From Chryseobacterium soli (lineage in GTDB: Bacteria > Bacteroidota > Bacteroidia > Flavobacteriales > Weeksellaceae): a stretch of DNA of 64,000 bases. Shown here in pieces: positions 25,863 to 33,749 of this stretch (position 1 is its first letter; each line of letters opens with the position of its first letter). The stretch covers positions 30,832-94,831 of the forward strand of contig NZ_JPRH01000011.1 in the NCBI RefSeq assembly GCF_000737705.1, given 5' to 3'. Position numbers and translations under genes: made by a program. Below the pieces are notes generated by a model. It made no database searches. It saw only the letters and a list, made by a program, of their open reading frames with translations, and was not told the DNA's origin.

Positions 25863-28800
25863 ATGAAAAATATCATTCCTGATAATGAGTTAGGAAGATT
25901 GAAAAAATTAGAATTTTTTGATCTCCTGAACTTAGGCAAAGACCCTCAATTCGATGTTTTTGCAGAGACTGCATGTCTCATTGCCGATTGTCCTGCTTCT
26001 TTAATTGCAATCATGGAAAGTGAAACGCAGACTATCCAAAGCTGTATAGGTCTTGAGATCGACTCTGTACAACGCGAAAATACGGTTTGCCAGTATTCGA
26101 TAGCAAGCGGAGAAGTGGTGATTATCAATGATACGCTTTTAGATGACAGATCCCGGAGCAACCCACTAATTTTGGAAGGAGGGATACGATTTTATGTAGG
26201 CATACCATGTATTGACGACGAAGGTTTTGCATTAGGAACAATCTGTGTGATTGATTATAAGCCCCGAACTATAACAGACAGACAGATTGCAGCACTTAAA
26301 AAACTTTCAGATGTTATTTCTAACCTTCTAATGGTAAAGAGAAAGACAATTTATGCAGAATATTTTCAGCAACTCTTCAATATATCCAATAATCTGATCT
26401 GTGTTTTAGATGACGAATTAAAGTTTAAAGATTTCAATCCGGTCGTAGAAAAAGTCTTTTCATTAAAGAAAGAAGAAATGATTGGGCTTGATTTCAATCA
26501 GGTGTTCGATGAAGGCAATAAGGAAATTTCAAAGCTTAAAAATCTTGCGAAGAGTTACCAGGAAGTATCTTTTACTACTTCTACCATAGTTAAAGATGGA
26601 AGTTCTGTGATTGTAGAATGGGTTTTGAAGCCAAATCAGGAACTTTCTGAAATTTTTTGCTTCGGAATCAACATTACTGCGCAGACTGAAGAAAAACGTC
26701 AGTTGGAAAGCTCAGAGAGACGTTTCAGGAGTTTCTTTGAAAATGCCATCGGTTTGATGAGTATGCATGACATGGAGGGCAACATTATCGCTGTTAACGA
26801 AAAAGGTAGAGAAACACTTCATTATTCTATAGATGAGGTAAAAAAATTAAACCTTAGAGACCTTGTTCCTGAGCATAATTGGTCTTCTCTGTACCAGTAT
26901 CTTGATAGGATTAATAAAAACAAGGAGGATTTCGGAACCATGATTCTCAAGGCAAAGAATGGGGTAGAGCAGATTTGGATGTACCACAATCTGGTTGAGA
27001 TAGATAAAGAAGGGAAACCTTATATAATAAGCACAGCATTGAACGTCACCGAAAGGATGACTTTAGAGAAAGATCTGATTCATACCAAAAAAATGCTGGA
27101 GCAGACAAGTTCTGTAGCCCAAGTTGGGGGTTGGGAAGTAAATTTGAAAAAAGACACCGTATTTTGGTCTCAAAGTACTAAAGAAATTCATAAGATAAGT
27201 GATGATTTTCAGCCTAATTTAGAAAACGCTATCGGTTTTTACAAAGAAGATAGTAGAGAAAGAGTTAAATTTTTATTCAACAGAGCGGTAACAGAAGGAG
27301 TTCCGTATGATGATGAATTTCAGCTAGTGCGTAATGATGGGATTATGATCTGGGTAAGGGTAAAAGGAATTCCGGAATTTGAAAATGGCGTTTGCAACAG
27401 GGTTTACGGGATAATTCAGGATATTGATGTATTCAAAAATATGTTCCTTGATGTTGCTAAAAAAGAAGCAATGATGCAATCGTTCGTAACTTATGTTCCG
27501 GTTGCCGTGGCGATGTTTGATATAGATCTTAATTATATTTCTGTAAGCAGTAGATGGAAAGATGAATTCAAAATGAATGAGACTGATATAATCGGAAAGA
27601 ATCTTTTTGTTATATCACCAAACATTCCTGAAGAACGAAAAGAAATTTATCGCGCTGCTTTACAAGGTAAAACTTATATAAATGAAGATTTTGCGATGAG
27701 TATTGAGGGCAAAGAAGAAATTCAGCATTTCGACCTTAAGGTTGGTCCATGGTATCTTTCAGATAATGAAATTGGAGGGGTGATTGTTTCTGTTCAAAAT
27801 ATAACTAATTCTGTACACACCAATGAAGAACTTAAAAATGCGAAAAAAATGGCTGATATCGCAAGCAAGGCAAAATCAGAGTTTCTTGCTAATATGAGTC
27901 ATGAGATACGAACACCTTTAAATGGAGTGATCGGTTTCTCTGATCTTCTTTTGCGCACTCCTCTCAACGATATTCAGACTCAATATCTTAATTACATTAA
28001 TGAATCCGGGGAAAACCTCTTGAACATTATTAATGATATTCTGGATTTTTCTAAAATAGAATCCGGTAAAATGGAGCTTCTGATAGAGAAAAGTAATGTT
28101 TATGACATGGTAAGTCAGGTTATTAATGTGATTCTGTATCAGTCTCAGAAAAAAGATATTGAACTTCTTCTTAATATTGAGCAGGGACTTCCAAAAACTT
28201 TATTACTTGATGAATCCAGATTAAAGCAAATACTTATTAACCTCTTGGGTAATGCGGTAAAATTCACGGGGCAAGGTGAAATTGAGCTGAAAGTAGAAAA
28301 ACTCCGCATGGATGATAGCAACATTGTTCTACGGTTTTCTGTAAGAGATACAGGGATTGGCATACCTGTGGAAAAGCAGAAACATATTTTTGATGCTTTC
28401 ACACAGGAAAACAGCTCTATCAGTAAGCGTTACGGAGGAACTGGTCTCGGCCTTACCATTTCAAACAATATTCTTGGATATATGGGAAGTCATTTATCGC
28501 TGATCAGTACACCTGAGAAAGGTTCTGTTTTTTACTTCGATATTGAAATTCCTTACGAAATATCCGAATTGAGGGAAGAAGATGATCTCACCATAAAAAA
28601 AGTGCTGGTGGTAGATGATAATGAAGCAAACAGAATCATTCTTCAACACATGCTTACCTATAAAAATATAGAATCTACACTGGCTGCCAACGGAATGGAA
28701 GCTTTGCAGATATTGCTTAAAGGTGAACATTTCGATGTGATACTGATGGATTATCATATGCCGGTAATTTCTGGTTTGGAAACAATTGATAAGATCAAAA

Positions 28801-29768
28801 AGTTATTTATTGAACGGAATGAGATCTCGCCATTGGTAATTCTTCATACTTCTTCGGAGGAGCATGATGTCATTAATTCTTTCCGTAAGGAAGACAATTC
28901 TTATTTTCTCTTAAAGCCCATTAAGTCTGATGATCTTTATAAAACACTTAGACGTGTGGCACAAAATACCGTGACGGAAGTTGCTGCTCCGAAACATTTT
29001 GAAAAAGACCAGTTTTCTTTTATGAAAGAGCTAGAAGTTCTTTTAGTAGACGATAACCCGGTGAATATGGTTCTGAATAATAAAATGATGAAATTACTTA
29101 TTCCCGGCGCACACCTTACAGAAGCGGTAAACGGTCTCGAAGCTTTGGAAGAATGCAGGAAAAAAGAATTCTCTATTATTCTTATGGATGTACAGATGCC
29201 GGTAATGAACGGCATTGAAGCTACACAACAGATTCGCCTCTTACCCGGATACCAAAACGTACCCATTATTGGTGTAACAGCAGGAAACGTTTTGGGAGAG
29301 AAAGAAAAATGTATGGAATCTGGGATGACCGATTTTCTGCCCAAACCTTTGCGGCAGGCAGATCTTTTGGAAATGCTCAAAAAGTATATTGCCATTAAAA
29401 AAGATAAAGATGTTGAAACAGAAGCTAAAATATTAACCAAGAAATATATCAACATGGATATGCTGAATGAGCAGATTGGTGGTGATGAAGAATTCAAAGA
29501 TATTTTTTTAAACCTTGTGATTAACGAGCTTATACAGACAGAGAATAATATTGTTGAAACAGCAGCAGTAAAAAATGCGGGCGATGTCAAAATGATTCTT
29601 CATAAGCTTAAAGGTACTGCCGGAACTGCCGGTCTTTTCAGGCTTTCAGATTGTGCATTGAAATGGGAGCAAAAAGCTGATGAAAATATAGATTTTTCAG
29701 CGATGGAGAAAGAAATAAAAGAAGAAATAACAATAGGATTAGACCTAATAAAAAATTTAATAAAGTAA
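25863..29768 (+). CDS. Soluble hybrid sensor histidine kinase (GAF-PASx4-HisKA-HATPase-REC-REC-Hpt)
   Basis: The protein has 1301 residues and no clear membrane helix. A GAF domain occupies about 15-155 (CLIADCPASLIAIM, VGIPCIDDEGFALGTICVID). Four PAS-type segments follow at roughly 165-275, 285-400, 415-530 and 540-655. HisKA has His680 in NMSHEIRTPLNGVIGFSDLL. HATPase_c has NLLGNAVKFTG, DTGIGIP and GGTGLGLTIS. The first receiver has Asp963 (VILMDYHMP), the second Asp1109 (IILMDVQMP). A C-terminal Hpt domain has His1247 (ILHKLKGTAGTAGL). It can thus relay phosphate His-Asp-His-Asp within one chain. Many input domains imply integration of several cytosolic signals. The output partner is not obvious; the LuxR-type regulator at 30152 is a candidate. 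Confidence 0.95.
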   Translation: MKNIIPDNELGRLKKLEFFDLLNLGKDPQFDVFAETACLIADCPASLIAIMESETQTIQSCIGLEIDSVQRENTVCQYSIASGEVVIINDTLLDDRSRSNPLILEGGIRFYVGIPCIDDEGFALGTICVIDYKPRTITDRQIAALKKLSDVISNLLMVKRKTIYAEYFQQLFNISNNLICVLDDELKFKDFNPVVEKVFSLKKEEMIGLDFNQVFDEGNKEISKLKNLAKSYQEVSFTTSTIVKDGSSVIVEWVLKPNQELSEIFCFGINITAQTEEKRQLESSERRFRSFFENAIGLMSMHDMEGNIIAVNEKGRETLHYSIDEVKKLNLRDLVPEHNWSSLYQYLDRINKNKEDFGTMILKAKNGVEQIWMYHNLVEIDKEGKPYIISTALNVTERMTLEKDLIHTKKMLEQTSSVAQVGGWEVNLKKDTVFWSQSTKEIHKISDDFQPNLENAIGFYKEDSRERVKFLFNRAVTEGVPYDDEFQLVRNDGIMIWVRVKGIPEFENGVCNRVYGIIQDIDVFKNMFLDVAKKEAMMQSFVTYVPVAVAMFDIDLNYISVSSRWKDEFKMNETDIIGKNLFVISPNIPEERKEIYRAALQGKTYINEDFAMSIEGKEEIQHFDLKVGPWYLSDNEIGGVIVSVQNITNSVHTNEELKNAKKMADIASKAKSEFLANMSHEIRTPLNGVIGFSDLLLRTPLNDIQTQYLNYINESGENLLNIINDILDFSKIESGKMELLIEKSNVYDMVSQVINVILYQSQKKDIELLLNIEQGLPKTLLLDESRLKQILINLLGNAVKFTGQGEIELKVEKLRMDDSNIVLRFSVRDTGIGIPVEKQKHIFDAFTQENSSISKRYGGTGLGLTISNNILGYMGSHLSLISTPEKGSVFYFDIEIPYEISELREEDDLTIKKVLVVDDNEANRIILQHMLTYKNIESTLAANGMEALQILLKGEHFDVILMDYHMPVISGLETIDKIKKLFIERNEISPLVILHTSSEEHDVINSFRKEDNSYFLLKPIKSDDLYKTLRRVAQNTVTEVAAPKHFEKDQFSFMKELEVLLVDDNPVNMVLNNKMMKLLIPGAHLTEAVNGLEALEECRKKEFSIILMDVQMPVMNGIEATQQIRLLPGYQNVPIIGVTAGNVLGEKEKCMESGMTDFLPKPLRQADLLEMLKKYIAIKKDKDVETEAKILTKKYINMDMLNEQIGGDEEFKDIFLNLVINELIQTENNIVETAAVKNAGDVKMILHKLKGTAGTAGLFRLSDCALKWEQKADENIDFSAMEKEIKEEITIGLDLIKNLIK

Positions 29769-29830
29769 AATCAAAAGCTATATTAATTTTGATCTCCGAA
29801 GATAATGATCTGATTTTCAAAACAAGTGAG

Positions 29831-29888
29831 CTTACATATTTTCTTATCAATAATCTGGTCCGGTATTATTGATAAGAAAATATGTAAG
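29831..29888. terminator. 24-bp perfect inverted repeat between convergent genes
   Basis: Arms 29831-29854 and 29865-29888 are perfect complements around a ten-base loop (CTGGTCCGGT). It lies between the ends of the hybrid kinase (+) and the response regulator (-). It is AT-rich and lacks a clear U-tract, so it could be a bidirectional terminator or something else. The rest of the 383-base gap 29769-30151 shows no gene. Confidence 0.55.
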
Positions 29889-30151
29889 GTTATCATTTAT
29901 GCGCATGAAAAGCACCGGTGATTCACAATTTAATATTTTGGTGCTAAAGATCTTTTAGAACACTTTTTCTTTAAAGGTGGGACGATTCAGAAAAAAAGTA
30001 TTTCTGACAGCACAGGGAATTTGTGAGCTTGGCTTCTGTCAGTACAAAGTGGTTTCACGGAACATACCCTGAAGGCAGCCAGTGAAGAATCTGGTTGTAA
30101 TCTACAAGATCCCACAATTTCTCGGGGACAAATTGGGAAATAATAAAATGT

Positions 30152-30799
30152 TTACTGATGATACAGCCTAAGAATCTCCACCAACTCGGGTACGGATCGT
30201 ATTTTCAGCTTCTCAAACAGCCTGTTTTTGTAAGTGCTGACCGTCGATGAATGGAGATTAAGTTGATTAGAAATTTCTTTGAGGGGAAGACCTTCTGCAA
30301 TCTTATTGGCAATTTGCAGTTCGCGGTCTGATAGGGCTTCAAAGGGTGAGTTTTTTGTTGCGCCATTCAATGATTCTAAAAACATTGCTTCTTTTAAGTC
30401 TTCACTTACATATCGACCTGTACTAAGCATCCTCGTTAAAGCAGTTTCAATGACTGCAGCAGAGCTTTGTTTGCTTAGATAACCTCCAGCACCCATCTTT
30501 AAATAACGCATTGCGTACAACTCTTCATCCTGAGAAGAAAATATGAGAATTTTTAAGTCGGGTTGGTGCATTTTTATGTAATCGATCGCTTCCTGAACCG
30601 AGCCATTAGGCATATTAACGTCCATAATCGCTAAATCCAGTTCTTCTTTTAAAATTGCTTTGTATAGCGACTTATAATCCTCTACTTCTGAAATTATAGC
30701 ATCAGGTCGGAGGCGTTTGATGGTTTGTACTAATCCCATCCGGACAATCCCATGATCGTCTGCTACAATAATACGAACGTTTACTTTTAAACCCATCAT
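30152..30799 (-). CDS. NarL/FixJ-type response regulator with LuxR HTH
   Basis: The protein has 215 residues. The receiver domain covers about 7-125: IIVADDHGIVRMGL (acidic pocket), Asp60 in LAIMDVNMP, and a Lys in GAGGYLSKQS. The LuxR-type HTH is at about 148-210 (LSDRELQIANKIAEGLPLKE, LHSSTVSTYKNRLFEKLKI). It is a DNA-binding transcription regulator activated by phosphorylation. Its ATG overlaps the kinase stop codon (ATGA), so the two are translated together. The family includes known fimbrial regulators such as FimZ and BvgA; the fimbrial-like locus begins 1.5 kb away, but control is only inferred. Confidence 0.93.
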   Translation of the reverse strand: MMGLKVNVRIIVADDHGIVRMGLVQTIKRLRPDAIISEVEDYKSLYKAILKEELDLAIMDVNMPNGSVQEAIDYIKMHQPDLKILIFSSQDEELYAMRYLKMGAGGYLSKQSSAAVIETALTRMLSTGRYVSEDLKEAMFLESLNGATKNSPFEALSDRELQIANKIAEGLPLKEISNQLNLHSSTVSTYKNRLFEKLKIRSVPELVEILRLYHQ

Positions 30800-31530
30800 T
30801 CTATTAATTTACGTAAAAAAAGGGAAACCGTGGTGCCTTTATTTTCAGCGGAAATGATTTCGATGTTTCCATGCATCAAGGATACAAAATTTTTAACAAT
30901 TTTCAAACTTAATCCAACTCCTTTCTCACCAGAAGTTCCCTGGAATACCGGATTGTCATAAGAGAAGATCGCAGATACATATTTTTCAGCCATTCCCGTT
31001 CCACAATCGATGACGGAAAGTATGATCTGATCACCTTCTGTAGCTTCCTGCAGGTAGATATCTTGCCCGGAGAAAGAGTATTTCACCGCATTATTAAGAA
31101 TTCTGTCTAAAACATATTCGATTAACAAGCGATCAGTTGTAAGAAATGCATTGGGATCCCCTTTAAAATAAAATTTAATGTTTTTTTCTTTTAGTTGAGC
31201 AGCATATTTTTCTTCGAAATGGTGAAAAAGATCAATCACCAGCATTTTTACAGGTTTAATCTTAAAGTCACCGTATTGTGTTTTTAACCAGGCGGTGCTG
31301 TCCTGAATGGTTTGCAAATTCTTCTTTGCATCGCTTTTTACCTGCGGCAACAAGTTAAAAAAATCTTCCTCATTTATGGTCTTATCTTCCAGCGCTTCTA
31401 TAAGCCACAGAAAATTTCCAAACATTTCTTTTGAATCATGAGACAATATCGAGATAAGTCCGTTCTTAAAACTGATTTCGTTTTCCAGTCTTTCGATTTT
31501 TAATTGCAGTTCGTTGATAAGGTCATTCAT
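30796..31530 (-). CDS. Small soluble histidine kinase, partner of the LuxR-type regulator
   Basis: The protein has 244 residues and no sensor or membrane domain. An N-terminal coiled coil (INELQLKIERLENEISFKNG) leads into His31 in SILSHDSKEMFGNFLWLIEA. The ATPase domain has an N-box (RILNNAVKYSFSGQ), DCGTGMAE and GEKGVGLSLKIVKNF, ending in GTTVSLFLRK. It phosphorylates the co-encoded regulator, on current reading. Lack of a sensor suggests that it receives input from another protein or through the coiled coil. Confidence 0.88.
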   Translation of the reverse strand: MNDLINELQLKIERLENEISFKNGLISILSHDSKEMFGNFLWLIEALEDKTINEEDFFNLLPQVKSDAKKNLQTIQDSTAWLKTQYGDFKIKPVKMLVIDLFHHFEEKYAAQLKEKNIKFYFKGDPNAFLTTDRLLIEYVLDRILNNAVKYSFSGQDIYLQEATEGDQIILSVIDCGTGMAEKYVSAIFSYDNPVFQGTSGEKGVGLSLKIVKNFVSLMHGNIEIISAENKGTTVSLFLRKLIE

Positions 31531-31829
31531 AAATTCTGTATTAATATTTTAAAAAATCTGATCCAGTATTCTTTAAAGCATATTTTATTATTTATTTTTT
31601 TGGATTTCCATGCCAAGCCCTTTAGAATTATACCACTTTAATAAAGGATTGATTAAAAGTCCGGCATTCCGGCTTGCAGAAACATCTCTCTCTACTAAGA
31701 ATCCCTTCTCTCACTGCAATAATAGGTATTTCGATACATTTTTCCAAGACTTATTGTTTTGGTTGTTTCAATGCTTTTTAGATGAGGCATCTAAATATCC
31801 ATATTAATAGATAATGACCCTCTTTTGGG

Positions 31830-32080
31830 TATTTTTCAACCACTTCAGTGATACGAATAAGCTTTACAAGCCGATTTTCTATTTCCAATTTGTCACATGC
31901 ATCCTGTCAATTAATGTCATCGGAAGAGATGTACACAACAATGCACGGCGCTACATGAGTGGCGTCGCGAATTGTATTTTCATTTTTCTAATGGTTTCAA
32001 TGCCATCCATAACGGGCATCTGATACAGAATGATCACATCGAATTCAGACTTGCCCATGCTGAGGATAAATCTCATTCAG
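31830..32080 (-). pseudogene. Decayed receiver domain of a hybrid kinase or response regulator
   Basis: Read on the minus strand, 32061-31951 gives SMGKSEFDVIILYQMPVMDG followed by IETIRKMK, a clear receiver core, then a stop. In another frame the sequence continues IVVYISSDD and, after a stop, DACDKLEIENRLVKLIRI, matching the end of hybrid-kinase receivers. The Asp that should stand before YQMP is missing, as if its codon were deleted. No start, no intact frame and several stops remain. The surrounding gap 31531-32302 holds no other gene; small plus-strand frames there are accidental. Confidence 0.7.
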
Positions 32081-32302
32081 GAATGGATCACTGGAAGTGA
32101 GAACATAGACTTACCCTTTCGAAGGAATATTCATTGTACAAAGCTTCATGTTCGTTATCTTAGAAGCTGGGAAAATTAATAAACCAAAAAAGCATCGTCA
32201 TATTTTTTTCGAATACATGTAATGTATCAATATAGTGCTGGTCCGGCAATTGGTTATTGCCATTAAGGGAATAATAAAGAAGAGTTTTATGCGGAAGCAT
32301 TG

Positions 32303-33739
32303 TTAAATTGCCGTAAAGCTATAATAAACATTGATGGAGTAGGTGGTATTTTCCTTACCGACCAAACTTTGGGCACCCGCAGGGGGTATGGTGTATTTTA
32401 TGTTCAGTCCCCGGTCCAAAACCGGTGTTCCGTTAAAAAGTATTTTTTGGGGAGTTTTGGATAAGGGAGCATTTACAGAACTTCCATCCACGCCAATTTG
32501 TAATATGTTGGAATTGATGTCGGTCTGCAGGCCGCCTTTCTTGAAATAATTTTCGTCCGATTTCACATACAGTTCAAAACTCTCATTATTGGACAATACA
32601 ATTTGGTTTGGAATCACTTGTGACTGGCCATTGGTGTACTGGGCAGCTGTATTAAAATTGAAGTTTACATTCCGCCCGGAACTGGGGATGGTGATCTCCG
32701 ACAGAGGAAGCACCTTTAACTGAACAGCTGTATTTTGCAAACTATTAATTGAGTTATCTGTACTTTTGGAATTAAAGTTCAGTTCAAACGTATAGGTTCC
32801 GGCTTCAAAAAAAAGGGTTTTAAAATCTTCCGCAGACACATAAAGCTCTGGACTGAAGTTGTTTCTGTTTCCCGCTACAACACTGAAATTAGCCGCGGAA
32901 AAATTCTGAAAATCGGCAGATAAGGCTTTGGTAGTCAGCGTAGACCCATTACTACCCAATTTAATGGCTCCTATGTTTCTGGTTCCTGGAACACCTTTAG
33001 AAGAAGTGAACTGAATATTTGTGGCAGCAGCTTTCGCCCATACATTGAAATCAACCGTATGCGCGATTTCCGCATTATCCAAATTCAGCACCCTCGTCCC
33101 TGTGATTCGGTAGTCATTTAAAGAAGATATCTCTATGTATTTTGTTAAAGATGTTGTGATCCATCTGATGGATGAAGGAATGACTAAAATTGTTTTAAAA
33201 TTACGTGGTGTGAAATCATTATAATTTTGAGTGATATCCATGGAGTAATTTCCGGCTCGGTAAGCATTGGCAGCAAACTGTGCGGCAGGAATTTTAAATG
33301 TAAAATTGATATTTCCCCGGTTGAATCCTCCTCCGAGACTGGTCGATGGTGGTTCAAACCATTTTGTAGCGCTTGTACTGAACGACTGAAAACCGGGTAA
33401 AGAACCTGAAAATCCGGTAGAAGGCAGCTGCCCGCCCATACTTTCTAGCTGCCACAGAAGAGTGGAACTGGGTAAAGTAAATGAGGAAGAAGAAGAATGC
33501 GTAAAAGTGGGTCCGGAAACAGAGGTAAATGTAGGAGCTGTGGGGATTAATCCCAAAAAGGCATAATCCCAGTTTGTTCTGTTGGGGTTCATCATTACCC
33601 TTGTAGGTACTGAGGTAAATTCACTTCTGTTAAAAATATTATTTTCAGGAATCGACAGGTATACATCCTGAGCTTTCGTGACTGTAGATCCGCAGAATAC
33701 GGTAAAAATTCCTATAAAAAAAGCCTTTATCTTTTTCAT
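32303..33739 (-). CDS. Tip-adhesin-like protein with C-terminal pilin-like domain
   Basis: The protein has 478 residues with a signal peptide ending in STVTKAQ. The N-terminal ~340 residues are beta-rich and unassigned. The C-terminal ~120 residues align with the three small pilin-like proteins encoded at 37444-39476: VNFNFNTAAQYTNGQ against VDFNYVTAADYNSDQ, LNIKYTIPPAG against LNLDYTIPAAK, and TYSINVYYSFTAI against TYTQTVTYTATAL. A unique domain fused in front of a pilin domain is the layout of FimH-type tip adhesins. It is the last gene of the chaperone-usher-like operon, 10 bases after the usher-like gene. The adhesive role and ligand are inferred. Confidence 0.7.
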   Translation of the reverse strand: MKKIKAFFIGIFTVFCGSTVTKAQDVYLSIPENNIFNRSEFTSVPTRVMMNPNRTNWDYAFLGLIPTAPTFTSVSGPTFTHSSSSSFTLPSSTLLWQLESMGGQLPSTGFSGSLPGFQSFSTSATKWFEPPSTSLGGGFNRGNINFTFKIPAAQFAANAYRAGNYSMDITQNYNDFTPRNFKTILVIPSSIRWITTSLTKYIEISSLNDYRITGTRVLNLDNAEIAHTVDFNVWAKAAATNIQFTSSKGVPGTRNIGAIKLGSNGSTLTTKALSADFQNFSAANFSVVAGNRNNFSPELYVSAEDFKTLFFEAGTYTFELNFNSKSTDNSINSLQNTAVQLKVLPLSEITIPSSGRNVNFNFNTAAQYTNGQSQVIPNQIVLSNNESFELYVKSDENYFKKGGLQTDINSNILQIGVDGSSVNAPLSKTPQKILFNGTPVLDRGLNIKYTIPPAGAQSLVGKENTTYSINVYYSFTAI

Positions 33740-33749
33740 GCATCTAAAT

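Noticed and set aside
28937..29590. 217-codon antisense frame within the hybrid kinase gene
   Set aside because: A shadow of the second receiver and Hpt regions, whose motifs are intact on the plus strand.
31610..32023. Two small plus-strand frames
   Set aside because: They lie opposite the decayed receiver remnant and show no recognisable protein features.
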